From: AC-32 sp963728765
GTDB taxonomy: Bacteria; Actinomycetota; Thermoleophilia; Gaiellales; Gaiellaceae
NCBI GenBank assembly: GCA_963728765.1
Contig: CAVSKX010000001.1
Location: forward strand, 496,001 to 560,000
Length of the DNA: 64,000 nucleotides
Reading direction: 5' to 3'
Shown here in pieces: positions 32,099 through 40,111 of the stretch (its first letter is position 1; the number at the start of each line of letters is the position of its first letter). A program made the position numbers and the translations under genes. The notes under the pieces are model-generated. The model had not been told where the DNA came from. It ran no database searches and saw only the letters and a program-made list of their open reading frames with translations.

Positions 32099-34963
32099 GT
32101 GCAGCGCAAGACGGTCACCATCCTGTTCTGCGACGTCACCGGGTCGACAGAGCTGGGGGAGTCGATCGACCCCGAGGCGCTCCGCGAGCTGCTCGCGCGC
32201 TACTTCGAACGGATGAAGGCGATCGTCGAGCGGCACGGTGGGACGGTCGAGAAGTTCATCGGCGATGCCGTCATGGCGGTCTTCGGCGTGCCCACATCAC
32301 ACGAGGACGACGCCCTGCGCGCAGTGCGCGCGGCGGCGGAGATGCGCGGAGCGCTTCCGGAGCTCGGGCTCGAAGCCCGCATCGGCGTCAACACCGGGAT
32401 GGTCGTCACGGGCAGCGAGGAGCGCTTGGCGACGGGTGATGCGGTGAACGTAGCCGCGCGGCTCGAGCAGGCAGCCGAGCCGGGCGAGGTTCTCCTGGGC
32501 GAGCCGACCCTTGCGCTCGTGCAGGAGGTTGTCGAGGTCGAGCCGCTCGCACCTCTCGAGCTGAAGGGCAAGGCCGAGCGCGTTCCCGCCCACCGACTCG
32601 TCCGCGTGCTCGGCGATCCCGAGCGCCGCCACGAGACGAGCTTCGTCGGACGCCAGCGAGAGCTTGCGCTCGTCCGCGAGGCGTGGGAACAAGCCTGGTC
32701 CCAGCGCCGGTGCGAGCTCGTCACGATCGTCGGCGACGCGGGCGTCGGGAAGTCGCGGCTCGTCGCGGAGGCGCTGGCATCTCTGGAAGCGGTCGTCGTC
32801 CGCGGCCGCTGCCTTCCCTACGGCGAGGGAATCACCTACTGGCCCGTGGTCGAGGTGTTGAAACAGCTCGACCTGCTGCCTCCCGACGCAGAAGCGGCCT
32901 CGGCGGTCCGATCGCTGCTCGGAGAATCTGACACGACCGCTTCCGCCGAGGAGATCGCCTGGGCCTTCCGCAAGACGCTCGAGCACGCCGCGGCGGAGCG
33001 CCCGCTGGTGGTGATCTTCGACGACGTCCACGCGGGAGAGGAGACCTTCCTCGACCTCGTCGAGCACGTCGCGCTCCTCTCGTCCGGCTCGCCGATCCTC
33101 CTCGTCTGCATGTCGCGCCCGGAGCTGATCGAGCGGCGCGCAGCCTGGCCGGTCCAACTCCGGCTGGAGCCGCTACCGGCAGAGGACGTCGAGTCGCTGA
33201 TCCCCGCTCGGATCGGCGAGGCACTGCGTGAGCAGATCGCGCGTGCGGCCGGAGGGAACCCGCTGTTCGTCGGCGAGATGCTGGCGATGGCGGAGGACGG
33301 TGACGGCGAGTTGATCGTTCCACCCACGCTTCAAGCCCTGCTCGCGGCCCGACTCGACCAGCTCGACGGGGCGGAGCGAACGGTGCTCGAGTGCGGCGCT
33401 GTCGAAGGCGAGGTCTTCCACCGCGGCGCCGTACAGGCGTTGGCAACCGGGGAGGAAGCGGTGACGCCGCGCCTCGCCGCGCTCGTGCGCAAGGAGCTGA
33501 TCACGCCGGACAAGCCTCAGGTCCGCGGCGAAGACGGCTTTCGCTTTCGCCATCTCCTGATCCGCGACGCTGCCTATGACGCGCTGCCAAAGGCTGCCCG
33601 CGCAGACCTTCACGCCCGCTTCGCCGGGTGGCTCGAGCAGCACGGGAGCGCAGTCGTCGAGCTGGACGAACTGCTCGGCTACCACCTCGAACAGGCGGTC
33701 CACTACCGCCGAGAACTGGGCTATGAGGACGCCGAGCTCGCAGCGGCGGCACGAGCGCACCTGACCACCGCAGGCCGGCGGGCACTCGCGCGACTTGACT
33801 TCCGGAGCGCCAGGATTCTCGAGCGCGCCGCCGACCTGACGCCCTCGGAGCTCGACCTCGGCCTCGAGACCGACCTGATCGATGCGCTCATGTGGGAGAC
33901 GAGGGTCGAGGAAGCCCTCCGCCGCGCGCGGTTCGTTTCCGAGCGTGCAGCTGCCGCGGGCGACCGCGTCGGCGAGCTGTGCGGGCGGATTCAACAGACC
34001 GTTCTGCGCATCTCCGTCAAGCCCGCGGGCGCCGCCGACGCGTTGGACGCGCTCGTCGCCGAAGCCCTGCCGGTGTTCGAAGCCGCCGGCGACGAGCTCG
34101 CGCTCCGCATCGCGTACCGGGCGCTGGGCGCCGTCGCCAACATGCGGGCGCAGATGGACCGGATGGCCGCTGCGTACGACCAGGCCGAGGCGCATGCTGC
34201 GCCGGCGGGCGGGACCGCAATCGTCGGCTACCAGGGTCATGCACGCTTCCATGGCTCGACTCCGCTCACGGAGCTGCTCGCCTGGCTGGAGGAGCAGGAT
34301 CCACGGGAGCAGCGGAGCTACTGGTCGCGCACATTCCGCATGACGGCCCTCGCGATGCTCGGACGGATCGACGAGGCGCGCGCACTGCTCGACGAGCTCC
34401 GCGCAGAGGTGGCCGAGCGCGGTGCGCGGGCGGTACACCCGGCCGTAGAGAGCTACGCGATCGACCTCGAGCTCCTGGCCGCCGACCCCGCCGCCGCGGT
34501 CGCAGCGGGTGAGGCCAGCTGTCGGCTTCACGAGGAGCTGGGCCATTTTTCGGAGCTCTCCACCGCCGCAGCCGGCCTGGCACGCGCGTATTGCGAGGTC
34601 GGGGCGCTCGACAAGGCCGAGCACTGGGCCGGGCGCGCGGCGGAACTGGGCTCGAGCGACGACGCGTCCACGCAAATGCTCTGGCGGGACGCCCAGGCGC
34701 TGGTCGAGGCACATCGCCGACACCACGCCGCGGCCGAGCGGCTCGCGCGGGAGGCGGTGCAGATCGGCGAGCAGACCGAGGCCTTGAACCATCAGGCCGA
34801 TACGTACGCCGACCTGGGAGAGGTCCTGATGCTCGCCGGCAGGCGCACGGAAGCCGCCGAAGCTCTCGAACAGGCCCTGACCCGCTACGAATCCAAGGAG
34901 AACCTCGTCAGGGCCGGACGGGCGCGTGAACGGCTGGCGGAGCTGCGGACCGAGGTCAGCTAG
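32099..34963 (+). CDS. Class III adenylate/guanylate cyclase fused to AAA ATPase and TPR-like region
   Basis: This 954-residue regulator starts with a class III nucleotidyl cyclase domain: VTILFCDVTGSTELG (first metal Asp), VEKFIGDAVMAVFGVP (second metal Asp) and ATGDAVNVAARLEQAA (transition-state residues). These catalytic positions are intact. Then comes an ATPase with Walker A GDAGVGKSRL near residue 211 and Walker B VVIFDDVH near 303. The C-terminal 350 residues are helical repeats. This architecture is common in soil actinobacteria; the signal sensed is unknown. Its stop shares CTAG with the fabF stop. Confidence 0.88.
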   Translation: MQRKTVTILFCDVTGSTELGESIDPEALRELLARYFERMKAIVERHGGTVEKFIGDAVMAVFGVPTSHEDDALRAVRAAAEMRGALPELGLEARIGVNTGMVVTGSEERLATGDAVNVAARLEQAAEPGEVLLGEPTLALVQEVVEVEPLAPLELKGKAERVPAHRLVRVLGDPERRHETSFVGRQRELALVREAWEQAWSQRRCELVTIVGDAGVGKSRLVAEALASLEAVVVRGRCLPYGEGITYWPVVEVLKQLDLLPPDAEAASAVRSLLGESDTTASAEEIAWAFRKTLEHAAAERPLVVIFDDVHAGEETFLDLVEHVALLSSGSPILLVCMSRPELIERRAAWPVQLRLEPLPAEDVESLIPARIGEALREQIARAAGGNPLFVGEMLAMAEDGDGELIVPPTLQALLAARLDQLDGAERTVLECGAVEGEVFHRGAVQALATGEEAVTPRLAALVRKELITPDKPQVRGEDGFRFRHLLIRDAAYDALPKAARADLHARFAGWLEQHGSAVVELDELLGYHLEQAVHYRRELGYEDAELAAAARAHLTTAGRRALARLDFRSARILERAADLTPSELDLGLETDLIDALMWETRVEEALRRARFVSERAAAAGDRVGELCGRIQQTVLRISVKPAGAADALDALVAEALPVFEAAGDELALRIAYRALGAVANMRAQMDRMAAAYDQAEAHAAPAGGTAIVGYQGHARFHGSTPLTELLAWLEEQDPREQRSYWSRTFRMTALAMLGRIDEARALLDELRAEVAERGARAVHPAVESYAIDLELLAADPAAAVAAGEASCRLHEELGHFSELSTAAAGLARAYCEVGALDKAEHWAGRAAELGSSDDASTQMLWRDAQALVEAHRRHHAAAERLAREAVQIGEQTEALNHQADTYADLGEVLMLAGRRTEAAEALEQALTRYESKENLVRAGRARERLAELRTEVS

Positions 34964-36225
34964 TCCTCGAAGCGGCGCAACACGATCGTCGCGTTGTGCC
35001 CGCCGAAGCCGAACGAGTTCGAGAGGGCGACGCGAACGTCCGCGTCGCGCGACTCGTTCGGGATGTAGTCGAGGTCGCACTCGGGGTCGGGATCCTCGTA
35101 GTTGATCGTCGGCGGCAGCACGCCGTGATGCACGGCGAGGATCGAGAACGTCGCCTCGACCGCGCCGGCGGCGCCGAGGCAGTGGCCGGTCGCGCCTTTC
35201 GTCGACGAGACGGGCGTGTTCCGCGCGTTCTCCTCGCCGAGCGCGAGCTTGATCACCCGCGTCTCGGCCGAGTCGCCCAGAGGCGTAGAAGTGCCGTGCG
35301 CGTTGATGTAGTCGACCTCGCCCGGGTCGACGCCCGCGTCGCGAAGTGCCATCGTCATCGCGCGCGCCGGATTCTCGCCGGACGGGTCCGGCTCGGTGAT
35401 GTGCTGCGCGTCCGACGAGAGGCCGTAACCGAGCAGCTCGGCGTAGATCTTCGCCCCGCGCCTCTGCGCGTGCTCGAGCTCCTCCAGCACGACGACCGCG
35501 CCGGCCTCACCCATCACGAAGCCGTCACGGCCGGCATCGAACGGCCGCGAGCCCTTCTCTGGCGCGTCGTTTCGCCGAGAAAGCGCGCGCATCGCGCTGA
35601 ACCCGGCGATGCCGACCTCCGTGATCGGCGCCTCGGTGCCGCCGCAGAGCATCACGTCCGCGCGCCCGAGCCGAATCGAGTCAAGCCCGTCGCCGATCGC
35701 CATGTTCGAGGCTGCACAGGCGGTGCACTGCGAGCTCAGCGGCCCCTTCGTCCCGAGTTGCATCGAGACCCAGGCGGCGCCCATGTTCGGGATGATCTCG
35801 GGGATCGAGAACGGGTTGACGCGGTCGGGCCCGCGCTCGAGCAGCTCGTCGTAGCAGTCCTGGAACGCCTTCAGCCCGCCGATCCCGGTCGCCACCGCTG
35901 CGCCGACGCGGTCGGCCTCGGTCGCAATCTCGAGCCCCGCGTCCGCTTCGGCCTGCCGCGCGGCCGCCACGATCAGGTGCGCGAAGCGGTCCATGCGCCG
36001 GGCCTGCTTGCGGTCGATGTACTCGGTCGGGTCAAAGCCCTTCACCTCACACGCGAAGTGCACGGCGTAGTCACTCGAGTCGAACTGCGTGATCTCCCCT
36101 GCCCCCGACCGCCCGTCGACGAGCGCCTGCCACGTCGACTCGACGTCGACGCCGAGCGGGGTCACCGCGCCGAGGCCGGTGATCACGACCCTTCTGCGTC
36201 CGTTGAGGCTTCCTCCGTTATCCAT
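34960..36225 (-). CDS. fabF: Beta-ketoacyl-ACP synthase II
   Basis: FabF elongates acyl-ACP in fatty-acid synthesis. The 421-residue thiolase-fold enzyme has the catalytic Cys in SSQCTACAASN and the His residues in NAHGTSTPLGD and KGATGHCLGAAGAVE. Its C-terminal NSFGFGGHNATIVL is standard. It abuts the fabG stop with no gap and is the last gene of the sigma-fabZ-fabH-fabD-fabG-fabF operon. It converges with the cyclase gene. Confidence 0.95.
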   Translation of the reverse strand: MDNGGSLNGRRRVVITGLGAVTPLGVDVESTWQALVDGRSGAGEITQFDSSDYAVHFACEVKGFDPTEYIDRKQARRMDRFAHLIVAAARQAEADAGLEIATEADRVGAAVATGIGGLKAFQDCYDELLERGPDRVNPFSIPEIIPNMGAAWVSMQLGTKGPLSSQCTACAASNMAIGDGLDSIRLGRADVMLCGGTEAPITEVGIAGFSAMRALSRRNDAPEKGSRPFDAGRDGFVMGEAGAVVVLEELEHAQRRGAKIYAELLGYGLSSDAQHITEPDPSGENPARAMTMALRDAGVDPGEVDYINAHGTSTPLGDSAETRVIKLALGEENARNTPVSSTKGATGHCLGAAGAVEATFSILAVHHGVLPPTINYEDPDPECDLDYIPNESRDADVRVALSNSFGFGGHNATIVLRRFED

Positions 36226-36954
36226 CTACATTCCGAGCCCGCCGTCGACGAGCAGCACCTCGCCCGTGATGAACGCGGCCTCGTCGGAGCAGAGGAAGCG
36301 TACCGCCCCCGCGATGTCCTCAGGATCGCCGAGCCGGCCGAGCGGGGTGTTCGCGAGCATCGCCTGCTGTGCCTCCTCCGGGAGCACGTCGGTGAGCCGC
36401 GTGTTCACATACCCCGGAGCGACGACATTTGCACGCACTCCGCGGCTGCCCAGCTCGCGGGCCAGCGACTTCGTGAAGCCGATGATCCCCGCCTTCGAAG
36501 CGCCGTAGTTCGTCTGGCCCCAGTTGCCGTGGATGCCGACGATGCTCGAGACGTTCACGATCGAGCCGGCGCGCTTCTTCATCATCCCGCGCGTCACTGC
36601 GCGGCAGGTGTAGAAGACCGAAGAGAGGTTCGTCTCGATCACGTCGCGCCAGTCGGCGTCCGGCATGCGCGCGAGCAGGCCGTCACGCGTCAGGCCGGCG
36701 TTGTTCACGAGGATGTCGAGGTCGCCCGCCTCGTCGACCAGCCGCTTCGCCTGCTCGGGGTCGGAGACGTCGGCCTCGACCGCCCGGCCGCCTGCTTCCT
36801 GCGCGACCGCTTGCGCCTCCTCGGCCCCGGAGCGGTAGCCGACGACCACCTCTGCGCCGCCGCGGGCCAGCTCGAGCGCGATCGCCCGTCCGATTCCGCG
36901 CGACCCTCCGGTGACGAGCGCCGTCTTGCCTTCCAGCGAGCAGAACTCAGGCAG
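36226..36954 (-). CDS. fabG: 3-oxoacyl-ACP reductase
   Basis: FabG reduces 3-oxoacyl-ACP with NADPH. The 242-residue SDR protein needs its N-terminus LEGKTALVTGGSRGIGRAIA (dinucleotide site). The catalytic Ser is in VSSIVG and the YxxxK is NYGASKAGI. No ATG, GTG or TTG precedes the dinucleotide site in frame; the first GTG (36849) would delete it. CTG 36954-36952 overlaps the fabD stop by eight bases and gives a normal length; CTG 36936 is the alternative. Confidence 0.9.
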   Translation of the reverse strand: MPEFCSLEGKTALVTGGSRGIGRAIALELARGGAEVVVGYRSGAEEAQAVAQEAGGRAVEADVSDPEQAKRLVDEAGDLDILVNNAGLTRDGLLARMPDADWRDVIETNLSSVFYTCRAVTRGMMKKRAGSIVNVSSIVGIHGNWGQTNYGASKAGIIGFTKSLARELGSRGVRANVVAPGYVNTRLTDVLPEEAQQAMLANTPLGRLGDPEDIAGAVRFLCSDEAAFITGEVLLVDGGLGM

Positions 36955-37879
36955 AGTTGAGCGTCTCCCGCAGCTTCTCGAGCGAGCCCAAGTCGCCCAC
37001 CGGGATCGCCTTCACGCTCCTGTCGATCCTCTTCAGTAAACCGGTAAGGACGTTGCCCGGGCCGACCTCGACGAAGACCTTCACGCCCTGGCGCATCAGC
37101 TCTCGCGCGGCCTGCGTGAACTTCACCGGCGCGGTCAGCTGGTCGACGAGCAGCGAGGCCATCCGCTGCGCCGGCTCGATCTTCGCCGTGACGGTGGACA
37201 TGAAGGGTGCGATCGGGTCGGCGAACTTCGCCTTCTCGAGCGCGGGGCGGAGGTGCTCGGCGGCCGCGCGGACGAGCGGGCTGTGGAATGCGCCTGACAC
37301 GCGCAGCTTCACCGTGCGCCTCGCGCCTTGGAGCTCCGCCTCGCTGCAGCACTCCTCGACCGACAGGCTCTGCCCGGAGACGACGATCTGCCCTGGGCAG
37401 TTGTAGTTCGCGGGCCACACGCCGGCGATGCGGGCGCAGAGCCCCTCGACCACCGCGTCGTCGAGGCCGAGGATCGCCGCCATCGAGCCGGGGTTCTCCC
37501 GCGCGGCCTCGGCCATCGCGAGCCCGCGCTGCCGGACGAGGCCGATCGCGTCCGCGTCCGAGAGCGCCTGCGCAGCCGCGAGCGCGGCGAACTCGCCGAC
37601 GGAGTGCCCCACCACGAAGTCGGGCCGGTAGCCCTCTGCGCGCAGTGCGGCGAGCACGGCCAGACTCGTCGCGACGAGGGCGGGCTGCTGCACCTCGGTC
37701 TGCACGAGCTCTTCCTCGGGCGCCTCGAAGCAGAGCCTGGCGAGGTCGAGGCCAGAGGCCTCGCTGCCGCGGTTGTACACGTCCATCGCCTCGGGCACGG
37801 CAAGGGCGATCTCGCGGCCCATGCCGGCCTCGAGCGACCCCTGTCCCGGGAAGCAGAATGCGATTTTCGGCGCGCTCAT
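36947..37879 (-). CDS. fabD: Malonyl-CoA:ACP transacylase
   Basis: FabD loads malonyl onto ACP. The 310-residue protein has FCFPGQGSLEAGMG at the N-terminus, nucleophile Ser in VVGHSVGEFAALAAA, catalytic His in VSGAFHSPLV, and the terminal VEVGPGNVLTGLLKR. The start overlaps the fabH stop (ATGA). The partner ACP gene is not in this operon. Confidence 0.95.
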   Translation of the reverse strand: MSAPKIAFCFPGQGSLEAGMGREIALAVPEAMDVYNRGSEASGLDLARLCFEAPEEELVQTEVQQPALVATSLAVLAALRAEGYRPDFVVGHSVGEFAALAAAQALSDADAIGLVRQRGLAMAEAARENPGSMAAILGLDDAVVEGLCARIAGVWPANYNCPGQIVVSGQSLSVEECCSEAELQGARRTVKLRVSGAFHSPLVRAAAEHLRPALEKAKFADPIAPFMSTVTAKIEPAQRMASLLVDQLTAPVKFTQAARELMRQGVKVFVEVGPGNVLTGLLKRIDRSVKAIPVGDLGSLEKLRETLNSA

Positions 37880-38889
37880 CCTGATCCTCCGTCAGTCCAT
37901 TCGATCAGACCGGAGCCCCACGTGAGCCCGGCACCCATTCCCGTCATCAGCACCAATTTCCCCGCACTGAGGCGTCCATCCTGCTTGGCGTCGGCCAGCG
38001 CGAGCGGAATCGAGCCGGACGACGTGTTCCCGTAGCGGTCGACGTCGACCACCGTTTTCTCCTGCGGGATGCCGAGCTTCTGCCGCGCGTGCTCGATGAT
38101 GCGCACGTTCGCCTGGTGGGGCACGTACACGTCCACGTCGTCGATGGTCTTTCCACACTCGGTCAGCACGGCCTCAGCCGAGCTGACCAATACCCGCGTC
38201 GCGAACTTGAATACCTCGCGCCCGTTCATGCGCACGAAATGCATGCGCTCCGCAACGGATTCGGCGCTCGCCGGAGTACGGGAGCCACCGGCCGGCAAGT
38301 AGAGCTGTGGGCCACCGGAACCGTCCGCGCCGAGCTCGAAGCCGAGGAAGCCGCCGTCGGCGACCCGCTCGAGCACGACCGCTCCGGCGCCGTCGCCGAA
38401 GAGCACGGCCGTCGAGCGGTCGCTCCAGTCCATGAGCTTCGAGAGGACGTCGCCGCCGACGATCAGCGCCTTCTGGGCGAGCCCGCCGGCCAGCATCCCG
38501 TACCCCTGTGCGAGCGCGTACATGAAGCCGGTGCAGCCCGCCGAGAGGTCGTAGGCCGCGGCATCCGGCGCGCCGAGCTGGTCGGCCAGGATCGCGCCGG
38601 TCGACGGGAAGGCCATATCGGGTGTGACCGTCGCCACGATGATCAGGTCGATCTGGCCCGGCTTCAGACCCGCCTGCTCGAGCGCGTCGCGGCAGGCCGG
38701 CAGGCAGAGGTCGGAGAGCGCCTGCTCAGGCTCGGCGATCCGGCGCTCGCGAATCCCGGTGCGCTCACGGATCCACTCGTCGTTCGTATCCATCAACGTG
38801 GAGAGCTCGTCGTTCGTGACCACGCGCTCCGGGACGCGGCAGCCGAGACCGGTGATCGAGATGCAGACGCCGTTCGCGCTGCCGATCAT
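37876..38889 (-). CDS. fabH: Beta-ketoacyl-ACP synthase III
   Basis: FabH performs the first condensation, joining acyl-CoA with malonyl-ACP. The 337-residue protein has the active Cys in DLSAGCTGFMYAL, catalytic His in VPHQANVRI and Asn in YGNTSSGSIPLAL. The ATG (38887-38889) overlaps the fabZ stop as ATGA. A longer upstream start is rejected because it would run through fabZ. Confidence 0.95.
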   Translation of the reverse strand: MIGSANGVCISITGLGCRVPERVVTNDELSTLMDTNDEWIRERTGIRERRIAEPEQALSDLCLPACRDALEQAGLKPGQIDLIIVATVTPDMAFPSTGAILADQLGAPDAAAYDLSAGCTGFMYALAQGYGMLAGGLAQKALIVGGDVLSKLMDWSDRSTAVLFGDGAGAVVLERVADGGFLGFELGADGSGGPQLYLPAGGSRTPASAESVAERMHFVRMNGREVFKFATRVLVSSAEAVLTECGKTIDDVDVYVPHQANVRIIEHARQKLGIPQEKTVVDVDRYGNTSSGSIPLALADAKQDGRLSAGKLVLMTGMGAGLTWGSGLIEWTDGGSG

Positions 38890-39326
38890 GCGCGCTCCTG
38901 CTCGACCGCAAACGTGAGGGTGCCGCGCGCCGCCAGCTGCCCGTCCACCTTGGCCGTCGCCTTGCCTTTGCCCACCGGTCCCCGCACGGCCTCGAGCGTG
39001 CACTCGAGGACGAGCTCGTCGCCCGGCTCAACGATCCGCTTGAACCGCACGTCGTCGATCCCGGCGAAGAGGGCGAGCCGCCCGTGGTTCTCCTCCTGGG
39101 AGAGCACGGCGACCGCGCCGGTTTGCGCCATCGCCTCGACGATCAGCACGCCCGGCATCACCGGCCGTCCCGGAAAGTGGCCGGCGAGATACCACTCGTC
39201 GGGCCGAACGGTCTTGCGCGCGACCACGCGCTCGCCGGGCTCGAGCTCGAGCACCTCGTCGATCAGCAGGAACGGCTCCCGGTGAGGCAGGATCGCCTCG
39301 ATCTCCTCGCGGCCGAGCGTCGTCAC
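38886..39326 (-). CDS. fabZ: 3-hydroxyacyl-ACP dehydratase
   Basis: FabZ dehydrates 3-hydroxyacyl-ACP. The 146-residue hot-dog protein starts at GTG 39326 with ILPHREPFLLIDEV, and contains the catalytic His and Glu in HFPGRPVMPGVLIVEAMAQ. The GTG overlaps the sigma-factor stop as GTGA, tying dehydratase translation directly to the sigma gene. Confidence 0.94.
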   Translation of the reverse strand: MTTLGREEIEAILPHREPFLLIDEVLELEPGERVVARKTVRPDEWYLAGHFPGRPVMPGVLIVEAMAQTGAVAVLSQEENHGRLALFAGIDDVRFKRIVEPGDELVLECTLEAVRGPVGKGKATAKVDGQLAARGTLTFAVEQERA

Positions 39327-39937
39327 GCCGCGTGCTCGTCCGTGAGCCGTGCGCGCAGTCCGGCGCGGGCGCGATGCGCGTAGCACTTCGCGGTCCCGAC
39401 CGGCATCCCCGACTGCTCCGAGATCTCCGCGAACGAGAAGCCGAGCGCGTCCTTCAGCACGACCACGCTCGCCTGCTCTCGCGACAGCGTCCCGAGCTCC
39501 GCGGCCAGCTCGTGGCGGAGCTCCGAAAGGGCCGCTTCACGCGCCGGGTCGGCGTCGCTCGCGACGCGCTCGTCCTCGAGCAGCGGCTCGCAGCGGCGGA
39601 CGCGCTGGCGATCGGCCACGTCGTGGCAGGTGTTGACGACCAGCCGGTGGAGCCAGGTCGCGAACTGCGAGTCGCCGCGGAACTGCCGCAGCCGCACGCA
39701 CAGCTTGGCCAGGGCCTCCTGCGCCGCGTCGCGGGCGTCCTCGGGATCGGCGAGCAGGTGCGCGGCGAGCCGCTCGACTCGCGGCGCGTGCCGTTCGCAG
39801 AGCGCGGCGAGCGCCTGCGCGTCGCCGTCCTTCGCTCGCTTGACGAGGATGGGATCACTGAGCCTCTCGTAGACGAGCGGCCGTTGCGGCCGCGGGTCTT
39901 GCCGAATCTGACGGCGCTTGCGGAGAGGAGGTTGCAC
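39323..39937 (-). CDS. ECF-type RNA polymerase sigma factor
   Basis: This 204-residue sigma factor has region 2 DPEDARDAAQEALAKLCVRL and FATWLHRLVVNTCHDVADRQ, and region 4 ASVVVLKDALGFSFAEISEQ with GMPVGTAKCYAHRARAGL. It lacks an adjacent anti-sigma gene. It is the first gene of the fatty-acid operon and overlaps fabZ, suggesting that it responds to or controls envelope lipid synthesis; that role is inference. TACACT lies 9 bases before the GTG. An internal start is possible. Confidence 0.85.
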   Translation of the reverse strand: MQPPLRKRRQIRQDPRPQRPLVYERLSDPILVKRAKDGDAQALAALCERHAPRVERLAAHLLADPEDARDAAQEALAKLCVRLRQFRGDSQFATWLHRLVVNTCHDVADRQRVRRCEPLLEDERVASDADPAREAALSELRHELAAELGTLSREQASVVVLKDALGFSFAEISEQSGMPVGTAKCYAHRARAGLRARLTDEHAA

Positions 39938-39947
39938 GGCGGCCGTA

Positions 39948-40111
39948 GTGTATTTCCCGGTGGACGGGTCGCCGGCGTCAGAGGCGGTGCTGCCGCGGCT
40001 CCGCGGCCGCTTCGGAAGGCCGTACGAGCACGTCGAGTCGGCGGCGAGGTCGACCGCGCCGCGTTGCTCGTCGAGCTCCTCGACCGCCTCGAGCGAGGCT
40101 ACGACGACTGG
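39948..40111 (+). pseudogene. Possible internally deleted birA remnant
   Basis: One frame reads LPRLRGRFGRPYEHVES, resembling the start of actinobacterial biotin-protein ligases. After a frame change near 40040 the sequence reads EVDRAALLVELLDRLERGYD, then DW, resembling the C-terminal end of the same family. The roughly 200 residues of catalytic centre are missing. It lies between the sigma promoter and the convergent amidase. The call rests on recalled family patterns, not on a search. Confidence 0.4.

Noticed and set aside
36226..36849. Short fabG starting at GTG 36849
   Set aside because: This would remove the NADP-binding GGSRGIG segment, which is encoded just upstream in the same frame.
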